Below, in pieces: positions 1 through 10,582 of a DNA stretch of 42,269 bases (position 1 is the stretch's first letter; the number at the start of each line of letters is the position of its first letter). The translations under genes and the position numbers were made by a program. The DNA is taken from contig NRSV01000126.1 in assembly GCA_002286855.1 (NCBI GenBank), forward strand, positions 1-42,269, written 5' to 3'. This stretch comes from Bipolaris cookei (Eukaryota > Ascomycota > Dothideomycetes > Pleosporales > Pleosporaceae). The notes below the pieces were generated by a model. The model saw only the letters and a program-made list of their open reading frames with translations, did not search any database and had not been told where the DNA came from.

Positions 1-189
1 GCTTTACGGAGAATGTCTGGATCGCTAGCCTCGGTGAGACGGTCGTGAGTTGATTGCTGCTTTAGATCGCCGTGGTCAAATGTTGCTATTGAGTAGTCTT
101 GATGAAGTTGGCTCACAGCGTCGGTGACATGCTCCTTGTACGTCTTGTAGTGGATGTCTTTAAAGTGCTTAATGTGATAGGCTAGAGCC
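1..189 (-). other. Open reading frame running off the left edge, possible transposon remnant
   Basis: On the minus strand about 62 codons are open from near 189 to the window edge, with a charged sequence containing KHFKDIHYKTYKEHV and DRLTEASDPDILRK. It has no start codon that I can defend. I do not recognise the family. Its position beside hAT debris suggests a fragment of a transposase or other repeat-encoded protein, but it could be an exon of a gene outside the window. Confidence 0.25.
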
Positions 190-255
190 TAGTTGGTGTG
201 TTGTACCTCGATGGAATCTCGGCCTGCTCCTAAAATCCGGATGCCACCTAGAGCT

Positions 256-276
256 CCGAGTCTCGCCGAGACTCGG
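256..276. repeat. Perfect short palindrome (10-bp arms, 1-nt centre)
   Basis: CCGAGTCTCG at 256-265 is followed by C and then by its exact reverse complement at 267-276. It lies between two transposon-derived reading frames. It may be the footprint or end of a degraded element. Confidence 0.6.
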
Positions 277-372
277 TGCGCTCTGACCGACAACCGGAGC
301 GACTAGGTCTTATCGACTCGATTGTGCAGGGGCAGCTAGCACTGTATATAGATAGCTACGTAGCTCAGAAGC

Positions 373-915
373 TCAGTTCTCTATCGAATACAATCTTGTT
401 ACCAGGCATCGGCAACCTTTGCGCAGCCTCTCACACTTAATTACTCCTTTTGATCCACCCTGCGTACGCACAGGCTCTCCAAGAGTTGGTCTAGCAAGGT
501 GACAAGCCTTGCACAAGAAACACTCTGTTCTCTCGACCTTCCTAGTCTTCGTATTCACTCTTGGTCCGATTAATGGTACTCCATAACGCCACCACCAAGC
601 ACTTGTTCGTTTGTGTCGCTCTAATAACTCAAACCCCTGAAGGGGGCGGGCACCAGCATTCCAATCGATCCACTTATAATCGAACGGCATAGATATAACG
701 GGAGCCGGCTCAGCTAAGGCGACAACAGTGTCCTCATAGGTCTCTTGAAATTAAGTAGGTACCTCTAGCTGGCTTGATTGGAGGGTAGAAAGGGTAGATC
801 CGTCATCTTCATAGATACTAAACGTTCGATCAAAGGGGCCTTGAACAGGTGGTTCTGGGTCAAATTGCGTGCCAGGAAAGTCGCGCTGGCTCGCAAACTG
901 AAAGTTAAAAGTCAT
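373..915 (-). pseudogene. hAT transposase, N-terminal part with BED-type zinc finger (broken)
   Basis: The reading frame begins with ATG at 915 (MTFNFQFASQRDFPG) and continues to 373. It is interrupted by TAA at 751-753 (codon after EVPT). After the stop comes MPFDYKWIDW, then W-WRYGVPL and CFLCKAC, the first half of a BED zinc finger as found at the N-terminus of fungal hAT transposases. The DDE/RNase-H-like core and the hATC dimerisation domain do not follow, so this is only the 5' piece of an element. The in-frame TAA could come from CAA by one C-to-T change. The element end lies just upstream, near 1090-1165. The family call rests on the finger and on context. Confidence 0.6.
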
Positions 916-1093
916 ATTAATAGTGTAGAATAGTTTCTTGATATAGAAGTAGAGCAGAGATATAGAGTATTGTAGGTAAGAGATGAGATGAGGTGAGACT
1001 TCTAATATCGCTGTGGATTGACTGGTAACCTTACACTACACAGCGTCATAAGCTTAACTATATTAGTACTAGCGCTACCTAAAATGGCTAGAG

Positions 1094-1165
1094 CAGTCCT
1101 GCCCATGGGCCCCATGGGCGCCCATGGGATTCAGACCATGGGGATGGGCGCCCGACCATGTCATT
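1094..1165. repeat. hAT terminal region rich in GCCCATGGG palindromes
   Basis: GCCCATGGGC, CCCATGGGCGCCCATGGG and ATGGGGATGGGCGCCC follow one another in about 70 bp. A similar run (CCCCATGGGCGCCCATGGGG) lies at about 42095-42114, next to another hAT transposase piece. The shared motif suggests both are ends of one hAT family, where short palindromes and subterminal repeats serve as transposase binding sites. Confidence 0.5.
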
Positions 1166-1653
1166 TACTGCGCCTGTAGTCTCAGATTCCCTGCTTTTCC
1201 AAAGTTGCAACAGAGATTGCCTACCGTATTGGTTACGCCATACTGCCCATGTACGTATACATGCATAGACACTTGAGGCGATATGACGTACGGTATGTAT
1301 TTTCCTTCTCATTCTGGTTGTCAATTGAGCAAGACAAAATAGTTCAAAATAGTCTTGGTAGTAGGGATTCCTTTGATCAAATTGACCAAAACAAGCCAGA
1401 GAGGAATCGTAAACGGTCAAGGTAAGAGAGCAACTCCAGAGTCGCGTTGTGAATAAAGTTTAAGTTCGCCTCCCCAAATGGGCACGCTAGTAGGGGAGAT
1501 AGGTGAGTGCTCCACCTCACCTTTGTCCCACTACCACCAATCCCCTTCATCAGTATCACAATTATTGCGCAACTGAGTTGCGAGAGTTGTATTTGTACTC
1601 TACCAATCTCAATTGCTCTACGCGCGTAATCAGCGCTACAGAAACCACCCAAC
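1166..1653. other. Intergenic, no supported gene
   Basis: About 490 bp between the hAT end and the AT-hook gene remnant. The reading frames here are short and overlapping, with no recognisable domain. It may hold the former promoter of the AT-hook gene. Confidence 0.4.
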
Positions 1654-2819
1654 ATGCCGCCCAAGAGTCAGAACGCGCGCGACAAGAGTCGCAAGGGTGC
1701 GGCAGCAGCAATGGAAACTCCTGTCGCGACGCCTGCAAAGAAGAGAGGCTGCCCATCTAAATCCTAGACAAGCACGAGTGAATTAACCTCAATTGCAGCC
1801 GAGCCTCCAAAGAAACGCGGCAGACCCTCCAAAGTGACGGCTGAAGATGTCGCTGTGCGTCCGAGCCGACAAAACGCGGTCGGGGTCGCAAGCCAGACGC
1901 GTCCAAGTCGGCTGCCCTAGCCGCAACGCCCAACAAGGCCAAAGGAAAAGGCACCGAGGGCAATGTAGAAGCCGTTGCCAAAACAGCTGCACCAACTCCA
2001 CGAAGGCGTGGTCGTCCCCCCCCCCAAGCAGACAGCCTAGACCTGAAGCGTGTCGCGGGCACTGCCCGTGTGGGCAAGCGCCAGGCAGTTCAACCCAAGA
2101 CGACCAAGTCGACCACCACCACCACCACCGCTGCCGAGTTGCTTACCCGTCTTCCACCAGCCAGGTGAGAACGACCACCTAAGAATGCAGCACAAGTCCC
2201 CGCTTTTGCTGCTGCTCTTGCGAAGAAGACGACCAGAGGTCGCAAAGCTGCTGAGGTGCCAGTCGCGAAGCCTGCAAAGCCTACCAAGCCTCTGGCGCCC
2301 CGCAAGATGTGTGGTCACACTGTATGCCAGATCCCCGACAGATACGTTGTCCAAATCGACCAGCTCTTGCATGACCTAATGCAGGCCGATGCGGATGTCG
2401 CGTCTATGAAGCAAGTACAAGAAGAGGAGGCAAACCAGGCACATGACATGGAGGTTGAGGCTGACGTCGAGGACAACGTCGATGAAGAGAATTTGGAGCC
2501 AACTAGCGTCACCACTGGGGACCAGGGCCCAGAAGACGCTGCACTAGACGCAGGTACTGAATCCGAATTCGGCCATCAGCAAGACAGTCTAGGCGACGAA
2601 TACTTGGACGGCGTGACGAATGACTTGCAAAAAAGTGAACCAACCTCGGACCAGAGCAGGGAATAAGAGCAAGACTTGCAGTCCGAGTTGAATAGCAACT
2701 TTGATGATGCTCCCAGCCACGAGGATGAAAATGGCATCCTTGTTCCCAACAAGAAATTGATATGCCAGATGAGGGGTATGCAAATGGTGCCGAAGACGGA
2801 CAATTACTGTGATTCATAA
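1654..2819 (+). pseudogene. AT-hook DNA-binding protein, broken by stops and frameshifts
   Basis: The frame from ATG 1654 starts MPPKSQNARDKSRKG and reaches an AT-hook-like KKRGCPSKS, then a TAG near 1763. After the stop the same frame reads EPPKKRGRPSKVTAEDVAV, a proper AT-hook. A frame change near 1870 gives TKRGRGRKPDASKSA and later TPRRRGRPPPQADS. Another frame change is needed to reach the acidic tail (2256-2666; VAKPAKPTKPLAPRKM, then a Glu/Asp-rich stretch). That frame ends at TAA 2664-2666 and could continue to 2819. At least four AT-hooks and a basic-then-acidic layout point to a chromatin-associated protein. The TAG, the TAA and the Arg-to-Cys change in the first hook each fit one C-to-T change. 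Introns are an alternative for one or two of the breaks, but not for the in-frame stops. Confidence 0.6.
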
Positions 2820-4579
2820 AGGGTCAACAAAATTAGCCCATGAAAGTCCAATGCCGTCTTTCCACCGTCTTGGCTAGACAGTGGATTTAGTCTCTTGCCA
2901 CCTAGCACTTGATCTACATACATGTACATTGAGCTTCTTTTCATACACCATATCTGCAATCGTATTTTGCCCAGCCAGTCAGCGTGATTTGGGCCCATAA
3001 ATCCTTAGAATGAGTAAGGAGAATTGAGCCAGCTATACCCATTGTCTGTAACTCTCAAGATTGCCACCTATAATGCAGACCTAAAAAACAGCTATGCTAG
3101 AGCCAGGGACACATTCTGGTTGGCGCAGAGGACGTTTGACATCTTGCTGTCATTGGTTGGGTGAAATACGATTGCAGACATGGTGTAGGTGTAGGGAAGC
3201 AGCCTTGCGGTCGGGCACTAAGCCTGCGACCAGTTCTCTTACTTTCTTTCTAGTCCGTGCGCGTGGCAGGCATGTCCCAAAATCACATGCTCGGATTTTC
3301 TTTGTACGTACCATGAATTGTTGCAAAGCTCAACACGGGCACCACGTTGAGACGACGTACCCTACTGGGGCCAATAGAACCCCCCAAAACGTTGCCCTGT
3401 TCCTGATGCCAATTGCAGCGAAAAAGCACCTGAGTATTTTCTTTTGTTCAAACCCCTGTCTCACTAGAAGCATGTGAGGAGCGGGAAATAGGCAAATTAC
3501 AGTTTCACTCCGTCCTTTGCTTCTGCCTTGAAAATGAGTTGGTTGCCAGCGCAAAACACCACCGTCTCCCCCCAGTCTCATCGCTTTTACCGCTTCCACA
3601 CCTGCCAAGACGGTTGCACACTGGCGTCGTCTGGCAGTGAAATCGGCTCGCATGGCCCGAGGCGGTGTCTCCCGCAACCCAACCGCCTCCTACTCCACTT
3701 AGAGTTCTTTCGCAAGCACGCGCATTTGCCGGGTAACATGAGCGCTCGCGGGCGTAAGTTTACAAGCTGACGTCGTGTCTTTGACTGGTCGCTTTGGCGT
3801 TGCTCCACCGAAGTAGTGCGGGTCGATGCCGGTCTGCTCAAACTGGGCTGGCGGCATATCCGCTTGCATCTGCTCGTTCCCGTTTAGGCGTCATGAAAAG
3901 CACAAAAAGCCAATTGAAACCAGAAAAAGCAAGCCACCACTTGGCAGTGCTCGGTCAGTGGTAGGCTTTTTCCGGTTCGCCCGCATTTGATCAGCGGGGT
4001 GCAGCATCGCCGTGTCCACTCCCATTGATCTTCCCGCACTTGGCATCACCATCTCAACAGCCCGACCTACCAAGCGCTACCCCAACCCGCTTACTCTGCA
4101 TGCGATCGCTCGCCCTCCTCGAAACACCGACATAGTGTTGTCTTTGGCTGTTAATGACGAGCTGAAATCACAGTCGTGGCTTACCCCACTTCTCAAGTCG
4201 CCGACAATCCTGCTGAACAAGTCCTCCATTAGACGCGCTATCGCGAGCTGCTGCATGTGCTTTCCTGAAAAAAGAAAGGCCATTCGAACTTCGGCCGGGA
4301 TGGCTGCTCTATTCTGCCAAATGCACTGGGCTTATTGCGTCACCTATGCATGTTGTTCTTTGCTTGCAGTCAACCTCAAGCAGCCCATGTGTCAAATGAT
4401 AGGCTTGCTATTCTCGTAGAAAGTGTCAATGTGCCATTCCAAAGCTATCGAATCAGCCAATTCATCGCCCCTTGACTCCCGCCACAGACAGCATAAGTAT
4501 CGCCAGCCGCTCGTATTTTCCACTTCCTAAACTTCAACCACTTTTTTTCCATTTCATCTTGTTGCATTTCATAGCCACC
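2820..4579. other. Long intergenic region, no supported gene
   Basis: 1.76 kb between the AT-hook remnant and the coiled-coil gene. Apart from the inverted repeat near 2.9-3.2 kb I see only short frames without domains. The last 100 bp are rich in CT/TTC tracts, as is usual in fungal promoters and 5' leaders. No clear TATA box. Confidence 0.4.
2942..3192. repeat. Degenerate inverted repeat, about 30-bp arms
   Basis: The arm at about 2948-2979 (CACCATATCTGCAATCGTAT and onward) recurs in reverse complement at about 3149-3180, with roughly five mismatches, mostly transitions. Similarity fades on both sides. It may be a decayed MITE. No target-site duplication was found. Confidence 0.45.
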
Positions 4580-6538
4580 ATGACCGACATGTTCCCAGTC
4601 GAAAACGACATGACTCCTGAGAAGCTCACTGTCATGAAGCTCAAGGCCAGCGGGCTTGGCCGAGATATCATGTCGGAGCCCTCATCCCCTACTGGCAACC
4701 GATCCTTCTCTTTTGCATCCCAAGCCAACGGCCACATTGCAACGCTAACCACTCGTCGATCAAATCGCCAACTCAATAGCTCTTCTCGTCGTACCAGTAG
4801 CTTTCTCCAGTCACACCGTAGCAAGATGTCTAGCGAGCTTACCACACAGGCGGATGGGAAGGTCTTCGCTCTAATGGATCTCATTTCAAATGCTTCTCGC
4901 GAGGCTGCCTCGCTCAAAGAGTCATGGGCACGCATCCTCTCAGAGCGTGACACTCTATTACGCGAGAGAGACGAGCTCATGGTCACGGTTGAGGAAGTGA
5001 CCGAGGAGATTCAGCGCAAGGAAGCCGAGCACTCACAACACGGCCACGAGCATGGAGAGAGGAAGAGACAGGTCGAGAAACTTATCCTTGAGCTCACAGC
5101 TGTCGTTGCACAAGTTTCGGAACATAAAAAGAAACTTGCGGATCGCGACCGTGCATTAGAGCTAACCCGCCATGAGCTTCACGAGCTACAAGCCTCTGTT
5201 GCACTTACGCTCGGCGAACACGAGAGGACTCGTTCCGAGCTGGAGGCTACATATGCAAGACTCAAGGTCTGCGAGAGTGAGCGCGACGTTGCCCGTCATG
5301 ACTCGGAGAAGCATCACAATGAAACTCGCGCACTTGTCCGTGAGCACACTGAGCTTAAAAGCAAGCACTCAGAAACCATTTCCAAGTTCGACCTGACCCG
5401 CAAGGAGCTCATCACTATCAACGAGCGAATCAAGTTATTTGAGCTTGAGCGGGACGAACACCTTCATGACAAGGACCGCTTGAACGAGGAACTGAAGCGT
5501 GCCAAGTTCAGGATCGAGGAGGCGACTCGCGAATTTACTGAACTCACTGAGAACCACGACCGTGTTCAGCGAGAGCTCCACAAACTCAAGGAAACCCTTC
5601 GGTCTGTCGAGGCAGAGCGTGACGACTTTTCCTTCACTATTGAGAACTTGCGTCGCGACGTCAAGGTCAAGGTTGCTGGGTGGGAGGAAGCCGATGCTCG
5701 TGCCAATGAGTTCTTGCTCAAGCACGAACACGTCAAGCGTGAAGTTGTCTCTGTTAAAGAGAAGCTCCGAGAGATCGAGCTAGAGCGCACCGAACTCTTG
5801 AGTGTCATTGATCGCTCCCGTGAGGAGCACCGCCTTATCGTTATTGAACGCGAACAGCTCAAGCAAGATGTCCACGACGAGCATCGCAAGGTCGAAGATG
5901 GTCGCCGCCGTATCAATCTCTTAGAAGAGTCTCTTCGCCGGTCTGAGCTCGCCACCGCTGAGATCAAGTCCGAGATCCTTACCTTGACTGAACGCAACCG
6001 GGTCCTATACCGCGAGGGCGAAGACTCTCGCATCAAGCAAGGACATCTTACGACCGAGATTGCCAGTCTCCAGGAACAGCTGGCCCTCTTCCAAACCGAG
6101 ATTACCAACCTCAAGTACGATCGCGATCGCGCACACTCCGACCTCAATGCCTGGAAGCACAAGTATGAGGAGATTACCGAGACAGTCACATCCTACGAGG
6201 ACTCTTCTGCAGAATTTGAATTCGAAATCACCTCTTTGCGTACATTGTTGAGCGAGGCCCGTGAGCAAAAGGAGCGCGCCATCCAGGCCCGCCACGCCGC
6301 CGACCGCGAGCGCGACGAGTACATTGCCAAGTACGAAGAAAAGTGTCGTGAAATGGAACGCTTCGAGGAAAACGCCAGCAGTATGTACCACGCTCACAGC
6401 AATGCAAACGGTGGCCGTATGGGCAGTAAGACGACGACTCACACACGGGTTGTCTCTGGCGGCACCACCATTCACAATCATGATGCAAGTAGCGGCCACG
6501 CCCACGAGCATGGTGAAGGGAATTCTCTTTTCGCATAA
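4580..6538 (+). CDS. Long coiled-coil protein, single exon, 652 aa
   Basis: The frame is open well upstream, but the ATG at 4580 sits in a good fungal start context (GCCACCATGACC). The first 110 residues are Ser/Arg-rich and probably disordered (SEPSSPTGNRSFSF, RRTSSFLQSHRS). From about residue 115 to 590 it is an almost unbroken coiled coil, with runs such as SERDTLLRERDEL, LEATYARLKVCESERD and EEHRLIVIEREQLKQD. The C-terminus is Gly/His/Ser-rich (HNHDASSGHAHEHGEG). There is no membrane segment and no catalytic motif. Such proteins in filamentous fungi are often septal-pore, cytoskeletal or polarity scaffolds, but I do not recognise this one and assign no function. No intron is needed. Confidence 0.85.
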   Translation: MTDMFPVENDMTPEKLTVMKLKASGLGRDIMSEPSSPTGNRSFSFASQANGHIATLTTRRSNRQLNSSSRRTSSFLQSHRSKMSSELTTQADGKVFALMDLISNASREAASLKESWARILSERDTLLRERDELMVTVEEVTEEIQRKEAEHSQHGHEHGERKRQVEKLILELTAVVAQVSEHKKKLADRDRALELTRHELHELQASVALTLGEHERTRSELEATYARLKVCESERDVARHDSEKHHNETRALVREHTELKSKHSETISKFDLTRKELITINERIKLFELERDEHLHDKDRLNEELKRAKFRIEEATREFTELTENHDRVQRELHKLKETLRSVEAERDDFSFTIENLRRDVKVKVAGWEEADARANEFLLKHEHVKREVVSVKEKLREIELERTELLSVIDRSREEHRLIVIEREQLKQDVHDEHRKVEDGRRRINLLEESLRRSELATAEIKSEILTLTERNRVLYREGEDSRIKQGHLTTEIASLQEQLALFQTEITNLKYDRDRAHSDLNAWKHKYEEITETVTSYEDSSAEFEFEITSLRTLLSEAREQKERAIQARHAADRERDEYIAKYEEKCREMERFEENASSMYHAHSNANGGRMGSKTTTHTRVVSGGTTIHNHDASSGHAHEHGEGNSLFA

Positions 6539-6654
6539 AGAGACGAATGACAAGGATGACGTCAATCGTGATATCGACGAATTTGGGTTTCATAGCTTTA
6601 AGCATTGGCAGCGCTCGAGTGAGGAGATTAGCATGCGGAATGGGGTTTTTGAGA

Positions 6655-6750
6655 TTTCCGGCCCGCCTCCGCCGCCGCTACTACTGCCACCACTACCGTC
6701 ATCATCAACACCACCATCACTACCGCCGCCGCCGCGACCGCCACGACCGC
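6655..6750. repeat. CCG/CCA/CAT-type trinucleotide-rich tract
   Basis: An imperfect triplet tract (CCGCCGCTACTACTGCCACC and similar) lies just downstream of the coiled-coil gene stop. Open frames over it are by-products of its composition. Confidence 0.6.
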
Positions 6751-7906
6751 TTTGTCATCCGAGGAACTCCACCGTGGTTGCAAAGGAGGTAGATGCAGGA
6801 GAGGTGGAGTATTGGGCGTATTTTGATGATGGATGGACGAGATTGGACGCTTGGTAGCAGGGTACTGGCGTTACCATGGCAGGTTACCTGGTAATGATTT
6901 ATTTATAGTTTACTACAATTTGTTCTCTATATGCCGTGTTTACTTCATTGCGTCTAAGTGTGTTACTTTGATGTTGTATCAAGTGATGCTGCGAATAAGC
7001 CTTGTGCAGTATGCTGATTGAAGTTTTGTCGTCATACTTTGCTCTACAAACGTCCGCGGTTTCTGCTAATAACACATCATTCACAGTCGAAGGTAACGCG
7101 GAGAGATCATTAAGGTTGGCTGGGCGTGTATCCGGGGTTCCGATAGCTCTATACGGATTGTTTCATGCGCGAGTGTTTTCCCACCAATGCTATAAATAGT
7201 ACCGAAGCATACCACCGTTCGAAATTCATTGTCATGTAGTTGACCTTCTGGTGTTGCAAAATGCAAATAGTTTGAACGGAAATTATGACCTTGTGTGTTC
7301 ATCGATAAGTCCCATTTGATAAATTGAGCTATGGTAATCGCATTATAGGCGGGTACGTGCAATCGATCGTCAATTGTTAACCGTCAATTGTCAGCCATCA
7401 ATCGCCAAATGCCAAATACTAAACGTGACGTTCTTGATATCCCGCCATATTTAGTGTTAAGTTCAAACTATATGCATGTCATTGAATAAAAAAAACCCAG
7501 TATGCAAGGTTAGGTATGGGGATGCTGCTAATTTGATCTAGACTTACCTTTTGACAACGCTGACATACCTAACACACCACAACTACCTTAGACACTAGAA
7601 ATTTTGAATGAGGCTTATAACATGCCCTCGTAATTCAATCTCGTTTACTGGAAAGGGGAACCGTCAATAAATATCATACTATGCGGCCGGTTCAATACAC
7701 CTATGGTTCCAATTAAATGTTTTTCACCGACTGTTTACTTACTACCTTGAGCATAAAAGCGCATCTCAGCACTAAACAACGGGCCGAAAGAAGTTGCACT
7801 GTTGCAATCTAAGACTGACAGCTGAGCCGAGCCGGGACCGTTGAGTTGATCGTGCGCGACGGAAGGAGGATATCCACAGTCGTTGCGTTTCTTCCCTGTT
7901 GTTCGG
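6751..7906. other. Intergenic, no supported gene
   Basis: About 1.2 kb, AT-rich from 6.9 kb on. Near 7365-7405 a TCAATTG/CATCAATCG motif recurs imperfectly several times in about 40 bp. I see no conserved protein and no RNA gene. The right end serves as the promoter of the esterase gene. Confidence 0.4.
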
Positions 7907-7913
7907 TATAAAT
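7907..7913 (+). promoter_or_regulatory. TATA-box candidate of the esterase gene
   Basis: TATAAAT lies 68-74 bp before the start codon at 7981, a usual TATA distance for a fungal gene with a short leader. No direct transcription data. Confidence 0.45.
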
Positions 7914-7980
7914 GGCGCGTGTACCTGGCTTGAGGTGATCCGTACGGCAATCGGTCTCCCTACGCTCAACGATCGCAATA

Positions 7981-9030
7981 ATGGCTCCTCTTACTCTCAC
8001 CCTAGGTATCCTCGCAGGGCTTACACCTCTTGCCCTTGCAAGCCCCGGTTGTGGTAGTTCGTTGCCGATTAACTTCAAGCCCGGTACTTCAACCCACAAC
8101 GTGACCATTTCATCCAAGTCCGTCATTGGCCAAACAACGCAGCGGGAATACATTTTGCATTTACCTGCCAATTATGCTCCCTCGAATAACAGGCCGGCGC
8201 CGCTGATTTTTGCCTTCCACGGCCAATCGCAGCCCGCGCGGAATATGGAGAAGATCAGCCAGTTGTCAGACCCGAACTTCAACAAGGATTCCATCGTCGT
8301 ATACCCTGCCGGCATGGATGTCCAAGCCCCAGGTGTAAGCTAATCATGTCCGGGACTATATTTTGATTCGGCTGACGAAGTAATGCAGGTGCAATGGCTA
8401 GGTGACGTTGCTGCGCCCAACTCTTCGGTTATCGACGACCGCATCTTTGTCGATGAGATCCGGAAGAACCTGACAGGTTCTCTGTGTGTGGACGAAAGGC
8501 GCATCTATGCCACTGGCGTATCCAACGGAGGGAGCATGGTTGCGCTTCTCATGTGTGACGCAACCCTTAACAAGCACTTTGCTGCTGTTTCCACTGTCGG
8601 CGGCGCCTTCTACCCAGACGCCGTCATGACGGAGCCGCTCTACCAAAAAGGATGCAAACCAGACTTGCAGGGCAGAGCACTTCCTTACTTGAACCTGCAT
8701 GGTCTCAGTGACAAGATTGTTCCGTATAACGGCAACAACACTCCGCCCTTTATCCCTGTCCGTGAATGGGTCGACACATGGGTTGCACACGACAACTGTC
8801 AAAGCAACTACGTGACCGAAGTTGCTGAGAATGGAACTGTAATAGATCTTAAGTGGAAATGTAATGGTCACAAGGACCTGGTGCTGCACAGGGAGATCAA
8901 GGGCTATGGTCATGGCTGGCCCAGCAGGGTTGAACAGGGCGAGCCGTTCGATTCAATGAGTGGCGGGTCGACCAGGTGGGACGCTGCACCGTATATACTC
9001 AACTGGTTTAGCAAGTGGGCTACCTATTAG
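7981..9030 (+). CDS. Secreted feruloyl-esterase-like alpha/beta hydrolase (CE1 type), 331 aa
   Basis: Exons 7981-8334 and 8389-9030; the 54-bp intron has a GT-AG border. A signal peptide is clear (MAPLTLTLGILAGLTPLALA), followed by CGSSLPINF, so the mature enzyme is secreted. The alpha/beta-hydrolase features are an oxyanion segment FAFHGQSQPARN, the nucleophile Ser163 in GVSNGG, Asp226 in HGLSDKIVPY and His293 in GYGHGWP. Order and spacing match the fungal feruloyl esterase C / polyhydroxybutyrate-depolymerase-like family, whose members release ferulic acid from plant cell-wall arabinoxylan or pectin. Several Asn-X-Ser/Thr sites suit a glycosylated secreted protein. Substrate is inferred from the family; an acetylxylan or other phenolic-ester preference is possible. 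Confidence 0.85.
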
Positions 9031-9297
9031 GCAGCAAAGAGTGGGTGTGTAGGACGTATGCTCTGTAAACCTTTCAATCGGAATCATGTATCGAATATCA
9101 GTACAAGAATTCGGATCAGATTTTGAATCTCATACAGAAGATTTCTATCGTCGCAGTTTATCCTTCCAGATGCTTAGTGATATGTATATTTGATTTTGGA
9201 TTTTCCAACACATGATAGGTGCAGATGGCAGTGTTGTACTTGAATTTACTTTTTGCTGACGCTCTGATGTTGTTGTTTTTAAAAAAAATCTTGTACC

Positions 9298-10582
9298 TCA
9301 ATCTATTAAGAATCGTTGTGAATCCCGATCTGGCGTCGGGACAATGTTGTAGTTGAGCCGTTGGATGTAGTAATCATCTTCAAGCTCATGCGCCTGAGGT
9401 CGGCGTTTTATTTGCTCAAGTAAAATAGGCTTCAGCCCTTTCTGGAAGTTAAACGTGCAAACTGTTCCAGCGAATAGCGAGGACAAAGAGAGTGCGCAAG
9501 CTATGCAAAGATAGAAAACCATCTCATCTTTCATCAGCGTCTTGGAAAGTAGCGAATGGCCATACAAGACCAACAATCGGCTGATAATGTAAGCGATATT
9601 AGCGACATGGACGAGCTTGGCCGAGTTAGTCAAACACTGATAATATAGAGACTAGGCTTACCAAGACCAAGATCATGCCCATGCGGGTTTCATGTCGAAC
9701 AAAGTACACAGCCAGAGCCAAATGTAGAAGCGTGACAGGGATGATAGCCATGGTCAAAGAGAATTCTGGCTCAACATAGTGCACGTTTATCAAGCCGTAG
9801 GTCAATATAAAGGCAAAGACGAAATACGGTGTGTACTTGAGAAAACCTAGGTAGACCTGTACAACGGTCAGTAAGGGAACGATTGCGCTGATAGGTAAAT
9901 ACGGATACGAACTTGATAGCACATATACTTCCATTGTATGGCCGTATCTGGACTAACGTCTTGATACAAAGCCCACGCGAATTCACGATAGAGCCTCATG
10001 GCGACGAAGCACATAACGGTGCTGCAGGTACAGCTAACCACGGCGCAGACAATCAAACCAGGCGACACACGCCTCCAGAATTCCCAGTCCCTCTTCACAA
10101 AAGGAAGCTTCATTCCGTTGTAACCAGCAGCGGCTCTCATTGACGCATCGTGTACCTCTCCATATTGCAATATGGTCGCGACTGAAAGACACACATTAGT
10201 GACACATAGCATAAAGATTTGAATGTGGTTTTTAATGCGGTATGCGTCTAGTGTCAAGACCAATTGATAGAGACAGCCAAGGGTATTTATGGAAAGAGTC
10301 AAGGATATAACGTAGGCCAATGGGACCTGGGCAACCATCAGTAATGCTCGATCGACCAGTTGGGGAGTAGTACCTCGTATATCTGTTTATTGACCCATTG
10401 CAGGTAGACGATTAGAATAACCCTAGCATGCGGATTAGTAAGAGAAATCAAACATCTTGGTGGAGCAGGCCTATCAAAGATGTCGAAGCATACATCTGAA
10501 TGGTAGTATTAACGACTCCTTGAGCTGCTGCAGCTGTGGAAAAGATCCATTCCAGTCGTGTTTTAGGCCACCACGACACCAT
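9298..10582 (-). CDS. Multi-pass membrane protein of unknown function, about 354 aa, five exons
   Basis: Proposed exons on the minus strand: 10582-10494, 10422-10326 in two parts (10422-10374, then 10326-9913), 9856-9662 and 9615-9298. All junctions keep frame and have GT-AG borders. The last intron (9616-9661, 46 bp) has GACTAAC as branch site close to its AG. Seven or so hydrophobic segments can be seen (among them VPLAYVISLTLS, IQIFMLCVTNVCLSVA, GLIVCAVVSCTCSTVM, YFVFAFILTYGLINV and EMVFYLCIACALSLSS), and the C-terminus is hydrophilic (RRPQAHELEDDYY). It resembles poorly characterised fungal integral membrane proteins; I do not know its job. The start is uncertain: the frame is open a little upstream of 10582 (VFYECDTSI) behind a possible AG acceptor, so one more 5' exon may exist. 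Confidence 0.7.

Noticed and set aside
4534..6565. Long minus-strand frames over the coiled-coil gene
   Set aside because: They are antisense mirrors of the heptad-rich plus-strand gene and carry Ser/Arg-rich nonsense sequence.
9616..9661. A 25-bp intron ending at the first AG (after ATTATC)
   Set aside because: Too short for a fungal intron. The 46-bp version with the CTAAC branch site keeps frame and is preferred.
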